Source: CAWIMX01 sp963837345
GTDB lineage: Bacteria > Acidobacteriota > Vicinamibacteria > Vicinamibacterales > CAVVIG01
NCBI GenBank assembly: GCA_963837345.1
Contig: CAWIMX010000001.1
Coordinates: 3,906,001-3,970,000, forward strand
DNA: 64,000 bases
Reading direction: 5' to 3'
Shown: in pieces, positions 35,196 through 44,945 of the stretch
Layout: each line of letters starts with the position of its first letter
How positions within the stretch are numbered: the first letter of the stretch is position 1
The notes under the pieces: generated by a model
The model's input: the letters and a program-made list of their open reading frames with translations, nothing else
Databases searched by the model: none
Told to the model about the DNA's origin: nothing
Translations under genes and position numbers: made by a program

Positions 35196-36259
35196 AACCG
35201 CCGACCCGTCTCCGGATCGAAGAAGTGCAGCCGGTCGGGGCGCAGACGGAACGCCAGCGGGTCTCCGACGGCGATGGGCGTGTCGGCCGACACGAGGACG
35301 CGAACGAGCGGATCCAGTCCGCCGACGCGGACATGAACCAGCGTCGCGGCGCCAAGCGGCTCCACCACCTCGGCGCGGCCGCGCAGGTCGGGACGGACGG
35401 CATCGGCCACGAGGTCGTGCGGTCGGATCCCGACCCGCACCGCCCCCGCGCGGATCGGCAGCTTGTGTGCGAGTTGAATGGCCACCTCGCCGCCGGCCAG
35501 GCGATCGCGATCCGGCTCGTGGCTGAGCGTCCAGAGGTTCATCGCCGGCGATCCGATGAAGCCCGCGACGAACGCGTTGGCTGGAGCATTGAACAGATCG
35601 AGCGGCGGCGCCGCTTGTTCGACGCGGCCCTCGCGCAAGACCGCCACGCGATGGCCGAGCGTCATCGCCTCTTCCTGATCGTGCGTCACGTACACCATGG
35701 TCGCATGGAGCCGCCGATGGATGACCGCCAGCTCGGTGCGCGTCTCGGTCCGGAGTCGCGGGTCGAGATTGGAGAGCGGCTCGTCCAGCAGGAACGCCTG
35801 GGGCTCGCGGACCAGAGCCCGTCCGAGGGCCACGCGCTGGCGCTGGCCGCCCGAGAGCTGCGCCGGCCGCCGGTCGAGCAGAGCCTCGATACCGAGCATG
35901 GCGGCGGTGCGACCGACACGCCGGTCGATTTCGACCGCCGTCGTCCCGCGCACCTGCAGGCCGAACGCCAGGTTCTGGCGAACCGTCTTGTGGGGATACA
36001 GCGCATAGTTCTGGAAGACCATCGCCAGGTCGCGATCCTGCGGCGGCACGAGAGTCACGTCCCGGCCGCCGACACGGATGCGCCCGGCGCTCGGCGTCTC
36101 GAGCCCCGCGATGAGCCGGAGCACGGTGCTCTTCCCGCTCCCCGACGGTCCAACCAGCACCAGAAGCTCCCCGTCGGCCGCCGTCAGGGTTACCTCGCGC
36201 ACGGCTGCCTGGCTGCCTGCGTACGTCTTGCTCACGCCCTCCAACACGATTTCGGCCAT
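35192..36259 (-). CDS. Sugar ABC transporter ATPase (UgpC/MsmX/SugC type)
   Basis: A 355-residue ATPase of the CUT1 carbohydrate importers. Walker A is GPSGSGKST (about residues 37-45), followed by MVFQNYALYPHKTV, the signature LSGGQRQRVALGRA, LLDEPLSNLDP and the H-loop in VYVTHDQEEAMTL. The C-terminal regulatory TOBE domain (about 240-355) has VGIRPHD and ends FFDPETGRRL. ATG 36259 is correct for the family; the longer open frame is permease sequence in another phase. It is 17 bp downstream of the inner-membrane permease and overlaps treY. Confidence 0.93.
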   Translation of the reverse strand: MAEIVLEGVSKTYAGSQAAVREVTLTAADGELLVLVGPSGSGKSTVLRLIAGLETPSAGRIRVGGRDVTLVPPQDRDLAMVFQNYALYPHKTVRQNLAFGLQVRGTTAVEIDRRVGRTAAMLGIEALLDRRPAQLSGGQRQRVALGRALVREPQAFLLDEPLSNLDPRLRTETRTELAVIHRRLHATMVYVTHDQEEAMTLGHRVAVLREGRVEQAAPPLDLFNAPANAFVAGFIGSPAMNLWTLSHEPDRDRLAGGEVAIQLAHKLPIRAGAVRVGIRPHDLVADAVRPDLRGRAEVVEPLGAATLVHVRVGGLDPLVRVLVSADTPIAVGDPLAFRLRPDRLHFFDPETGRRL

Positions 36260-36276
36260 CGGAACGTCGGGACCTC

Positions 36277-37095
36277 TTACCCCTTCACCGCACCAGCCGT
36301 GAGCCCGGCCACGATCCGGCGTTGCGCCACGAAGACGAACAGCGCGATGGGAACCGTCGCGACGACGGCTCCGGCGAGCACCTGCCCCCAGGGCACCTGG
36401 TACTGGCCACGAAACAACGCGATGGCCACGGGCACCGTATACCGTTCGGGGCCGAGCGTGAAGGACAGCGCGAAGAGAAACTCGTTCCAGCTGTAGAGGA
36501 ACGTCAGGATGGCCGTCGTCACGACTCCCGGCCACGCCAGGGGGAGCATGATCTCGACGAACGTCCGCCAGGGCCCCGCACCGTCCACACGACTCGCCGC
36601 CTCGAGCTCGGCCGGTAATTGGCGGAAGAATCCCGTCAGGAGCCAGATCGTCAGCGGCATGGCGAACGTCAGATACGGCAGCACCAGCCCGGGGTACGTG
36701 TTGATGAGGCGTAGCGATCGCAGAATCAGGTACAGGGGCGACACGATCGAGATCTGCGGAAACATCGACACCGCGAGGATGAACGCGAGCAGCGCCGGCT
36801 TGCCGCGCATCGGCAGCCGGGCGAGCGCATAAGCGCACAGCGTCCCGAACGCCACGGCGAGCGCCGTCGTGCCGCCGGCGACGATGAGCGAGTTGCGGAT
36901 CGGCGTCAGGAAATCGCGCTCGCCGAAGAGGGCGCGGTAGTGGTCGAGCACGAGGGCGGACGGCACGAGCGCGGGCGCCTGGAACAGGCGCACGTCGGGC
37001 GTCAGGGACGAGACCACGGCCCAGTAGAGGGGAAACAACAGCGCGGCCACCGCCGCCACGACGAACGCACCGCGCCACCAGCTTCGCTCGGTCAT
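36277..37095 (-). CDS. Sugar ABC transporter permease, MalG/SugB type
   Basis: A 272-residue permease with six predicted transmembrane helices. The EAA loop that contacts the ATPase is seen as EAASRVDGAGPWRTFVEIMLPL (split: EAASRVDGAG, then the LP pair), at about residues 185-206. The first helix begins about residue 10 and the segment MFPQISIVSPLYL is typical of MalG-type subunits. ATG 37095 is chosen by family length. It is 29 bp after the MalF-type permease. Confidence 0.9.
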   Translation of the reverse strand: MTERSWWRGAFVVAAVAALLFPLYWAVVSSLTPDVRLFQAPALVPSALVLDHYRALFGERDFLTPIRNSLIVAGGTTALAVAFGTLCAYALARLPMRGKPALLAFILAVSMFPQISIVSPLYLILRSLRLINTYPGLVLPYLTFAMPLTIWLLTGFFRQLPAELEAASRVDGAGPWRTFVEIMLPLAWPGVVTTAILTFLYSWNEFLFALSFTLGPERYTVPVAIALFRGQYQVPWGQVLAGAVVATVPIALFVFVAQRRIVAGLTAGAVKG

Positions 37096-37124
37096 GTCAC
37101 TGCTCGCATATCCGTGCACGGCCG

Positions 37125-38003
37125 CTACAGCGGCAGCGTCCCCACACTCCGGATCGAAATGAGCGCAAACCCGAACGCCAGCAGGAAGACCACCACGGAG
37201 AGCGCGGCGCCGAGGCCGAACTGCAGGTTCTGAAGAAGCGTCGTGAACGTGAGGAGCGCGACCGGTTCGGTGGCCGTGCCCGGTCCCCCGCCTGTGAGCA
37301 TGTACACGAGGTCGAATACGCGGAAGGCGTCCATCGCCCGGAAGATGACGGCGACGAGCAACGCCGGCCGCAGAAGCGGCAGCGTGATGTGGATCAGCCG
37401 CCGCCACGCGCCGGCGCCGTCGATCCGCGCCGCTTCGTCGATCCCCGGGTCGATCTGCTGCAGCCCGGCGAGCAGCAGCACGGCCATGAACGGCGTCATC
37501 TTCCAGACGTCGGCCAGGACTATCGGTACCCAGGCGGCCAGCGGATGAACGAACCACGCCGGCGGCTCCGTCACCAGGCCGAGGTGCACCAGCACGGCGT
37601 TCACCAGACCGTAGGGGCTTTCGAAGAGGAATCGCCAGATGAGCGCCGCCACCACGGTCGGGACGGCCCACGGCAGCAGCACCGCGGTTCGCGCGAGACC
37701 CCTGGCACGAACGAGGCGGTCGAGTGCAATGGCGAGGGCCAGGCCGAGCACCAGTTCGATCGACACCGAGACCATCGTGAATGCGACCGTGTGGCCGAGC
37801 GCCGCCCAGAGGCGCGGCATGCGCACGAGCTCCACATAGTTCGCCCATCCAATGAAGGGGCGCCCCAACCATGGCATCCGGAGATCGTGACGATGCAGCG
37901 ACTCCCAGACGGTCCACACGATTGGGGCCACCGCCACGGCGCCGATGATCAGGAGCGCCGGCAGGACGAACATCCAGGCGAGACCGACGCCGCGACGTCT
38001 CAT
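37125..38003 (-). CDS. Sugar ABC transporter permease, MalF/SugA type
   Basis: A 292-residue permease with six transmembrane helices. The EAA loop is EAARIDGAGAWRRLIHITLP (about residues 200-219), and the C-terminal region has DLVYMLTGGGPGTATEP, a strong MalF/UgpA hallmark. The ATG at 38003 overlaps the stop of the binding-protein gene (ATGA), which fixes the start and shows tight coupling. Together with the next permease and ATPase it forms a complete CUT1 importer. Confidence 0.92.
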   Translation of the reverse strand: MRRRGVGLAWMFVLPALLIIGAVAVAPIVWTVWESLHRHDLRMPWLGRPFIGWANYVELVRMPRLWAALGHTVAFTMVSVSIELVLGLALAIALDRLVRARGLARTAVLLPWAVPTVVAALIWRFLFESPYGLVNAVLVHLGLVTEPPAWFVHPLAAWVPIVLADVWKMTPFMAVLLLAGLQQIDPGIDEAARIDGAGAWRRLIHITLPLLRPALLVAVIFRAMDAFRVFDLVYMLTGGGPGTATEPVALLTFTTLLQNLQFGLGAALSVVVFLLAFGFALISIRSVGTLPL

Positions 38004-39267
38004 GATCCCAACTCCGCACGGTCGAGAACGGCCTGCATCTCGACGTTCGCCGCCGCCAGGGCCTCCTCGGGCGTCGCTTGTCCGGTCAGGGCGCGGTGCA
38101 GGGCAATCTGCAGGACTTCCGAGAGCTGGCTGTACACCGGCGTCACGGGCCGCGGCGCGGCCCGATCGATGATTTCCCGGACAACGCGCGGGTCGGCGTG
38201 GAGCGCGTCGGCCAGCTCGGGCGCGTCGTACAGCGAACGGATCGGGGGTACTGGCCCACCACGCGCGCACGCTCGAGCACCTGATCCGGCGCCAGCAGGT
38301 ATTCGACCAGCGCGTGTGCGTCCTCCGGCTGGTCGCTGAACGCGTTGACGGCAAGCGCCGACCCGCCCAGCGCAGCCGTGGGCGCCCCGCCAGGCGCGCC
38401 GGGCATCGGGGCGACCGCGAAGCGGCCCGCCACCTGCGACTCGTCCGCGTCGCCGAGGAGGGCGGCGGCATAGGGCCAATTGCGCATGAACACCGACTGG
38501 CCGCTCTCGAATGCGAAGCGGGTCTGCTCCTCCTGCCAGGTGAGCACCGCTTCGGGCGCGACGCCGCGGTCGAGTTCGTCTTTCATCGCCGAGAGGGCCC
38601 GCACCGCCGCGGGCGCGTTCACCGTGACATGCCCGTCGGCGTCGAGAATCGACCCGCCGTAGGCACCCAGGAATTCGACGAAGACCGTCACCAGGCCTTC
38701 GTAACGTGCGCCTTGCCAGACGAGGCCGAAGGGGGTCCGGGCGGAGCGGGCCGCGAGCGCGTCCGCTTCGAGCTCGGCCATGGTTTTGGGCGCTCGCCCC
38801 ACCAGATCCGTGCGCCAATACAACATCCCGACGTCGATGAACCATGGGAGCGCGTACAATCGCTGGTCCCAGCGGTTGGCGGCCACCGCGGCCGTGAAAA
38901 ACCGGTCGGTATCCGGGTGGAACCGATCGAGCGGCAGGATCCACCCGGCGCCTGCAAACTCCGGTGTCCACACCACATCGAGCTGCAGCACGTCGGGATC
39001 GCCGGCGTGCGCGTTGAGCCACTGGACGTAGAGCTGGTGGCGCTGATCAGAGGCATCGGGCGCGGCGCGCAGCTCGACGGCGACGTCGGGGTGCGCGGCG
39101 GCGAACCGCCGCAACTGTGTGCGGACGAGGTCGGCCTCGCGACCGACCGCGCTGCCCGAGATGGTGAGGACGGGTTGCGAGCGTCCGGGTCCGCACGCGA
39201 CGAGGGTGGCCGCGGCCACCACTGCCGCGCTCACGCCGTGGCTGAGGCGAGCGCACATGGCACGCAT
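38000..39267 (-). CDS. Sugar ABC transporter substrate-binding lipoprotein (family 1), homopolymer frameshift near 38246
   Basis: The receptor of the importer, about 422 residues. A signal peptide ends in the lipobox LVAC (cysteine at about 25). The body has the family-1 pattern, for example DVLQLDVVWTPEFAGAGWI and GLVWQGARYEGLVTVFVEFL (given in two parts). Near 38244-38248 a run of five G (C on the coding strand) should be six. Restoring it continues as PPIRSLYDAPELADALHADP and RPVTPVYSQLSEVLQ to the stop at 38000, the normal C-terminus for this family. The organisation (receptor, two permeases, ATPase) and trehalose genes around it recall LpqY-SugABC, but the ligand is not proven. Confidence 0.87.
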
Positions 39268-39268
39268 G

Positions 39269-39276
39269 ACTATACT
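39269..39276. promoter_or_regulatory. Overlapping divergent -10-like boxes between the sugar importer and glgX
   Basis: The sequence ACTATACT contains TATACT on the plus strand (39271-39276) and TATAGT on the minus strand (39274-39269). It lies in the only gap (23 bp) between the two divergent start codons. No convincing -35 boxes were found, so each promoter would be weak or activator-dependent. The symmetry means that the two promoters probably exclude each other. Confidence 0.35.
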
Positions 39277-39290
39277 TTGAGGTGCAATTG

Positions 39291-41426
39291 ATGTGGCCGG
39301 GGTCCCCCTATCCGCTCGGCGCCACGTGGGACGGCGTGGGCGTCAATTTCGCCATGTTTTCCGCCAACGCGACCAAGGTCGAGCTCTGCCTCTTCGATTC
39401 GCCGGACGCGGCTCGCGAGGCCGAGCGCCATACGCTGCCCGAGCAGACCGATATGGTGTGGCACGGCTACCTGCCCCACGTGCGGCCTGGACAGCTGTAC
39501 GGGTATCGCGTCTACGGGCCGTACGACCCGGCCGCCGGCCACCGCTTCAATGCCAACAAGGTTCTGCTCGATCCCTATGCGAAGGCCGTCGGTCGCGACG
39601 TTCGGTGGGGCAACTACGAGATGTTCGGGTACCAGGTGGGCGATCCGCTCGAGGATCTCTCGTTCGACGAACGCGACAACGCCCCGCTCGCGCCCCTGGC
39701 CTCGGTGATCGACCCCGCCTTCACCTGGGGCGACGATCGGCCGCCGCGCACGCCGTGGCACAAGACCATCATCTACGAGATGCACGTCCGCGGCTTCACG
39801 AAGCTCCATCCCGGCATTCCCGAGCGGCTGCGCGGGACGTACGAGGCGCTCACGACGGACGCCGCCCTCCGGCATCTCACGAATCTCGGGGTCACCGCGG
39901 TCGAGCTGATGCCCGTCCATCATCACGCGGACGAGCGCCGCCTCGTCGAAAGGGGCCTCCGGAACTACTGGGGCTACAACACGGTCTGCTACTTCGCACC
40001 CGAGCTCACCTACAGCGCCAGCCGCTCGCCGGACGGCAGCGTCCGCGAGTTCAAGCGGATGGTGCGCGCCCTCCATGCGGCCGGGCTCGAAGTGATCCTC
40101 GACGTGGTGTACAACCATACGGCCGAGGGCAACCATCACGGCCCCACACTCTCGCTGCGGGGCATCGACAACGCGTCGTACTACCGCCTCGATCCCGACA
40201 ATCCCCGCTTCTATCTGGACTTCACCGGCTGCGGGAACACCCTCATGATGCGCAGCCCCCGTGTGCTGCAGCTCATCATGGACAGTCTCCGCTATTGGGT
40301 CACGGAGATGCACGTGGACGGGTTCCGCTTCGATCTCGCCAGCGCCCTGGCGCGCGAGCTCTTCGAGGTGGATCGGCTGTCGGCATTCTTCGACATCATC
40401 CACCAGGATCCGGTCATCTCGCAGGTGAAGCTGATCGCCGAGCCCTGGGACCTGGGCGACGGCGGGTACCAGGTGGGCAATTTCCCCGTCCTCTGGACGG
40501 AATGGAACGGCCGCTACCGTGACGCCGTCCGCCATTTCTGGCGCGGCGACGCCGGCGGCGTCTCCGAACTCGCGCACCGCATCGCCGGCAGCAACGACCT
40601 GTACGAACACAGCGGACGCCGCCCCTACGCCAGTATCAACTTCGTGACGGCGCACGACGGCTTCACCCTGCGCGATCTGGTGAGTTACAACGAAAAGCAC
40701 AATACCGAGAACGGCGAGGACAACCGCGACGGCGAGTCGAACAACCTGAGCTGGAACGGCGGAGTCGAGGGGCCGACCGACGATCCGGCCATTCTCGCCC
40801 TTCGCGACCGTCAGCAGCGCAATCTCCTGGCCACGCTCTTTCTGTCGCAAGGCGTGCCGATGCTGAGCGGCGGCGACGAAGTCGGACGCACGCAGCGCGG
40901 CAACAACAATGCCTACTGTCAGGACAACGAAATTTCCTGGACCTCATGGGATCTCGACGAGCGGCGCCGGCAGCTGCTCGAATTCACCCGGAAGCTGATC
41001 CATCTGCAGCGCGAGCAGCCCGTCCTCCGGCGCCAGCGCTTCTTTCAGGGCCGACAGATCCGCGGCGCGGACGTGAAGGACATCATGTGGCTCGAACCGT
41101 CGGGCCACGAGATGAACGACGAGGCCTGGAACGCCGACTTCGTCCGCTCGCTCGGCGTCGTGCTCTCGGGCGAGGCCGCCGATGAAATCGACGCTCACGG
41201 GCGTCGGATTCATGGCGATACACTATTGTTGCTGTTCAACGCGCATAGCGACCAGGTGAACTTTGCCTTGCCGCCGTCGAATCACGGACGGCAATGGCTG
41301 CGCGTGATCGACACAACGAGCGCCGTCACCGAAGAACGGCCGTATCCGGGCGGCACGAAGTACCCGCTGCAAGGCCAATCGGTGGCGGTCTTCAAGCTGA
41401 TTCGCCATCCGGCGCCGACGCCGTAG
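39291..41426 (+). CDS. glgX: Glycogen/maltodextrin debranching enzyme GlgX/TreX
   Basis: A 711-residue GH13_11 isoamylase-type enzyme that cleaves alpha-1,6 branches of glucans, supplying linear chains to TreY and GlgE. Order: CBM48 domain (PLGATWDGVGVNFAMFSANA), then the GH13 barrel with VILDVVYNHTAEG, DGFRFDLASALAR with the nucleophile aspartate, LIAEPWDLGDGGYQVG with the acid/base glutamate, and FVTAHDGFTLRDLV. The ATG at 39291 with GAGG 8 bp upstream was preferred over a GTG at 39282. It is the first gene of a plus-strand run glgX-glgE-maltokinase-treZ. Confidence 0.93.
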   Translation: MWPGSPYPLGATWDGVGVNFAMFSANATKVELCLFDSPDAAREAERHTLPEQTDMVWHGYLPHVRPGQLYGYRVYGPYDPAAGHRFNANKVLLDPYAKAVGRDVRWGNYEMFGYQVGDPLEDLSFDERDNAPLAPLASVIDPAFTWGDDRPPRTPWHKTIIYEMHVRGFTKLHPGIPERLRGTYEALTTDAALRHLTNLGVTAVELMPVHHHADERRLVERGLRNYWGYNTVCYFAPELTYSASRSPDGSVREFKRMVRALHAAGLEVILDVVYNHTAEGNHHGPTLSLRGIDNASYYRLDPDNPRFYLDFTGCGNTLMMRSPRVLQLIMDSLRYWVTEMHVDGFRFDLASALARELFEVDRLSAFFDIIHQDPVISQVKLIAEPWDLGDGGYQVGNFPVLWTEWNGRYRDAVRHFWRGDAGGVSELAHRIAGSNDLYEHSGRRPYASINFVTAHDGFTLRDLVSYNEKHNTENGEDNRDGESNNLSWNGGVEGPTDDPAILALRDRQQRNLLATLFLSQGVPMLSGGDEVGRTQRGNNNAYCQDNEISWTSWDLDERRRQLLEFTRKLIHLQREQPVLRRQRFFQGRQIRGADVKDIMWLEPSGHEMNDEAWNADFVRSLGVVLSGEAADEIDAHGRRIHGDTLLLLFNAHSDQVNFALPPSNHGRQWLRVIDTTSAVTEERPYPGGTKYPLQGQSVAVFKLIRHPAPTP

Positions 41427-41439
41427 CGCGGATGGAGGC

Positions 41440-43516
41440 ATGCCGACCCGCAAAGGAGACATGACCAAACGGATGCCGACGCGCAAGCCCGGCCAGCAGC
41501 CGCCCGCACGGAAGACGACCGCCCGGCCGCCCACACCCGCCACGCCCCCAGACTCGGGCGCCGACTGGGGCCGATGCCGCCTGGTCATCGAGGCGGTCAC
41601 GCCCCAGGTCGACGGCGGCCGCTTCCCCATCAAACGCGTCGTCGGTGAAACCGTCACCGTGTCCGCCGACGCGCATGCCGATGGCCACGACGTGCTCGCC
41701 GTCGTGCTCGCGTTCCGTCGGGCAGGCACCGACGACGCCGACGCGTGGACCGAAGTCGCCATGCGCTCGCTCGGGAACGACCGATGGGAGGCGTCCTTCG
41801 AAGTCGCCGAACACCGGCCGTACCAGGTACACGGTACGAGCCTGGGTCGATCGCTTCGGATCGTGGCGGCACGAGCTGGCCGCCAAGGCTTCCGCCGGGC
41901 AGGACGTGGCCAGCGAACTCCTCGAGGGCGCCGGCCTGCTGCAAGAAGCCGCCGCACGGGCGCCTGCCGAGGCGGCCGACGATGCCGTGTGGCTGAGGGC
42001 GCAGGCCGCGGTGATCGGAGGTCCTGGCGATCAAGCGTCGCGCGTGGCGTCCGGGCTCGACGCGCGCATCGCCGTCGTCGCCAGCCGCTTTGCCGATCGC
42101 ACGTACGCCGCCGCCTATCGGACGCTGGGCGTCTGGGTCGATCGGCCGCGCGCCCGGTTCGGGGCCTGGTACGAAATGTTTCCGCGGTCGTGGGGCCCCG
42201 ATGCGACGCGCAGCGCGACATTTCGTGAAGCGGCCGGACATCTGTTGAACATCGCCGCGCTGGGCTTCGACGTGGTGTATCTGCCTCCGATTCACCCGAT
42301 CGGCCGATCATTTCGCAAAGGGCGAGGCCACGCGCTTACCGCCGGCCCTTCCGATCCGGGCAGTCCGTGGGCGATCGGCAGCGAGGAGGGCGGCCACAAG
42401 GCGACCGAGCCGGGCCTCGGCACGATCGAGGATTTCGACGCCTTCGTGGCGACGGCGCGGAATCTGCAGCTGGAAGTGGCGCTCGATCTCGCGTTCCAGT
42501 GTTCGCCCGATCATCCGTACGTTCGGGAGCACCCCGAATGGTTCCGTCATCGCCCTGATGGCACGATCAAGTACGCTGAAAATCCGCCCAAGAAATACCA
42601 GGACATCTATCCGCTCGACTTCGAGACCCCGGCCTGGCGCGAGCTCTGGGACGAGCTCAAGTCGGTCGTGCAATTCTGGATCGGGCACGGTGTGCGCATC
42701 TTTCGCGTCGACAACCCGCATACCAAGCCTTACGTGTTCTGGGAATGGCTGATCAAGGAGATCCACCGCGAGGATCCCGGCGTTCTCTTCCTGTCGGAAG
42801 CGTTCACCCGACCCAAGCAGATGTATTACCTCGCGAAGCTGGGCTTCACCCAGTCGTACACCTATTTCACGTGGCGCGTGGGCAAGGCCGAGATCGCCGA
42901 GTACTTCACCGAGCTCACGACGCCTGACGTGGTGGACTTCTTCCGGCCGAACCTGTTCACGAACACTCCCGACATCCTCCACGCCTTCCTGCAGGACGGC
43001 GGGCCGCGCGCGTTCGCGCTGCGCTTCGTCCTGGCCGCCACGCTTGGGGCCAACTACGGCATCTATAGCGGGTTCGAGCTCTGCGAGGGCCGGGCGGTCG
43101 CCGGCACCGAAGAGTACGCCGACTCGGAGAAGTTCGAGTTTCGTCGGTGGGACTGGGATCGGCCCGGCAACATCAAGGACTTGATTCGTCGGGTGAACCG
43201 CATCCGTGGCGGCAATCCGGCGCTGCAGCGGGATCGCGGCCTGGCGTTCTGCCCCACCGACAACGACCGCATCCTCGCCTACACGAAGCAGTCGGCCGAC
43301 GGCGCCAACCTCCTGCTGGTCGTGGTGAATCTCGACCCTGGCACGATGCAGCACGGATGGCTCGTGCTGCCTCTCGACGACCTGCACCTTCCCTCGGATC
43401 GGGTGTTCGAGCTGGAGGATTTGCTCGACGGCGCGCGTTATGCTTGGGGGGGTGCCACGAACTACGTCCGCCTCGATCCGAACGAGCGGCCGGCACACAT
43501 CTTCCGGTTGAGATGA
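41440..43516 (+). CDS. glgE: Alpha-1,4-glucan:maltose-1-phosphate maltosyltransferase GlgE, one frameshift near 41827
   Basis: Extends alpha-glucans using maltose 1-phosphate. The N-terminal beta domain (about residues 45-135) is encoded from 41440. One extra G at 41826-41827 shifts the frame. Restoring it reads YTVRAWVDRFGSWRHEL and continues to 43516, total 691 residues. The catalytic region shows IFRVDNPHTKP with the nucleophile aspartate and FLSEAFTRP with the acid/base glutamate, plus WYEMFPRSW and NPPKKYQDIYPLDFE, all GlgE-specific. ATGs at 41461 and 41473 are alternative starts. It is 13 bp after glgX and 22 bp before the maltokinase that makes its substrate. Confidence 0.92.
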
Positions 43517-43538
43517 CCACAATGGGGTAACTTCGACG

Positions 43539-44945
43539 GTGCCAATCGACGCGCGGTTACTGCGGCCATTTCTCGAACGCCAGCGGTGGTTCGCCGGCAA
43601 GGCCCGCACGCTCCTCGAGGTGCGCCTCTCGGACTGGGCCGCACTCGATCCCGACCCCGACCCGCCGCGCATCTGGCTGACGGTGCTGGAGGCCGTCTAC
43701 AGCGAGGGCGCCCCGGAACGATACGCGGCACCCATCGTCCGCGAGCCACGATCGGGCGCGATCTCCGATGCGCTCGTGCAAGACGAGGCCTGCCGCGCGC
43801 TGCTGGCCGCAGCGCTCGCCAACCGCCCCATCGCGATGCATCGGGGCGTCGTGCGGGCGCTCGACGGCGATCCCGCCGATGGCGACGTGGCGCACCTGCC
43901 GGTCCACCGCGGCTCCCCGGATCAGAGCAACACCTGCATCGTGTTCGGCAATCGCTACATCCTGAAGCTCATGCGACGCCTCGATCCCGGACCGAACCTC
44001 GAGGTCGAGATCGGCCGCCGCCTCGCGGCGATCGGCTTTGCCAACGTCGCGCCGTTTGCGGGTGCGCTCGAATACACCGCCCCCGACATGGAGCCGGCGT
44101 CGCTCGCGGTTGTGCAGGGGTTCGTGAACAACGACGGCACGGCCTGGGACGCTGCACTCGCCGACGTGGTCGCCGACCTCTCGTCGGGCCGGCCGCCTGG
44201 CGCCGCCTACCGCCCGGCCGCCACGCGACTGGGCGAGCGAACGGGCGAGCTGCACGTCGCGCTCGCGCAACCGACGGGCGATCCGGCCTTTGCCCCCGAG
44301 CCCTTCACACGGCAGGACCTGGGAGCGCGCATCGCCCTCATGCAAGCAGAAGCCGGGCGCGCGCTCGCGCTGCTCGAATCGAAGCTCGGCACGCTGGCAC
44401 GCCCCGTGTTCCTCCAGGCGAAGCGCCTCCTCGACGGGCGGGACGCGCTCATCGATCGGCTCGCGCGCGTGGCCGGCCGGCCGGTCCGCGCAGGGCGCAC
44501 GCGCGTGCACGGCGACTATCACCTCGGCCAGGTGCTGGCGGTGGGCGACGATTTCCTGATCATCGATTTCGAGGGCGAACCCACGCGCCCCCTCCAGGAG
44601 CGCCGGGCCAAGGCGTCGCCGCTCAAGGACGTGGCCGGCATGCTGCGCTCCTTCGGCTACGCGGCGCAGGTGGGGCTCGACCGCGCGGCCGGCGGCGACA
44701 CGGAAGCGCGCGATCGCTTCGAGGCTCCGGCCCGCGCCTGGGAGGCGTCGGCCTCGTCCGCGTTTCTGGACGGCTACCGGCGCCGAACCGTCGAGGCCGG
44801 CGTGCTCCCGACCGGCGACGACTTTGCCGAGCTGCTGGGCGCCTTCGTGATCGAAAAGGCGTTCTACGAGCTCGCCTATGAACTCGGCAGCCGTCCAGAC
44901 TGGGTGCACATTCCGCTCCAGGCACTCGTTCAGCTGCTCCCGTGA
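43539..44945 (+). CDS. Maltokinase (Mak/Pep2), stand-alone
   Basis: A 468-residue kinase phosphorylating maltose to maltose 1-phosphate with ATP. It opens with FLERQRWFAGKAR, the maltokinase N-terminal signature. SNTCIVFGNRYILKLMRRL is the nucleotide-binding strand-lysine region, HGDYHLGQVL the catalytic loop and LIIDFEGEP the metal-binding loop. In many bacteria this domain is fused to the C-terminus of TreS; here it is separate and sits next to GlgE, while treS is about 4 kb away on the other strand. The start is a GTG at 43539. Its stop overlaps the treZ GTG start. Confidence 0.92.
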   Translation: MPIDARLLRPFLERQRWFAGKARTLLEVRLSDWAALDPDPDPPRIWLTVLEAVYSEGAPERYAAPIVREPRSGAISDALVQDEACRALLAAALANRPIAMHRGVVRALDGDPADGDVAHLPVHRGSPDQSNTCIVFGNRYILKLMRRLDPGPNLEVEIGRRLAAIGFANVAPFAGALEYTAPDMEPASLAVVQGFVNNDGTAWDAALADVVADLSSGRPPGAAYRPAATRLGERTGELHVALAQPTGDPAFAPEPFTRQDLGARIALMQAEAGRALALLESKLGTLARPVFLQAKRLLDGRDALIDRLARVAGRPVRAGRTRVHGDYHLGQVLAVGDDFLIIDFEGEPTRPLQERRAKASPLKDVAGMLRSFGYAAQVGLDRAAGGDTEARDRFEAPARAWEASASSAFLDGYRRRTVEAGVLPTGDDFAELLGAFVIEKAFYELAYELGSRPDWVHIPLQALVQLLP

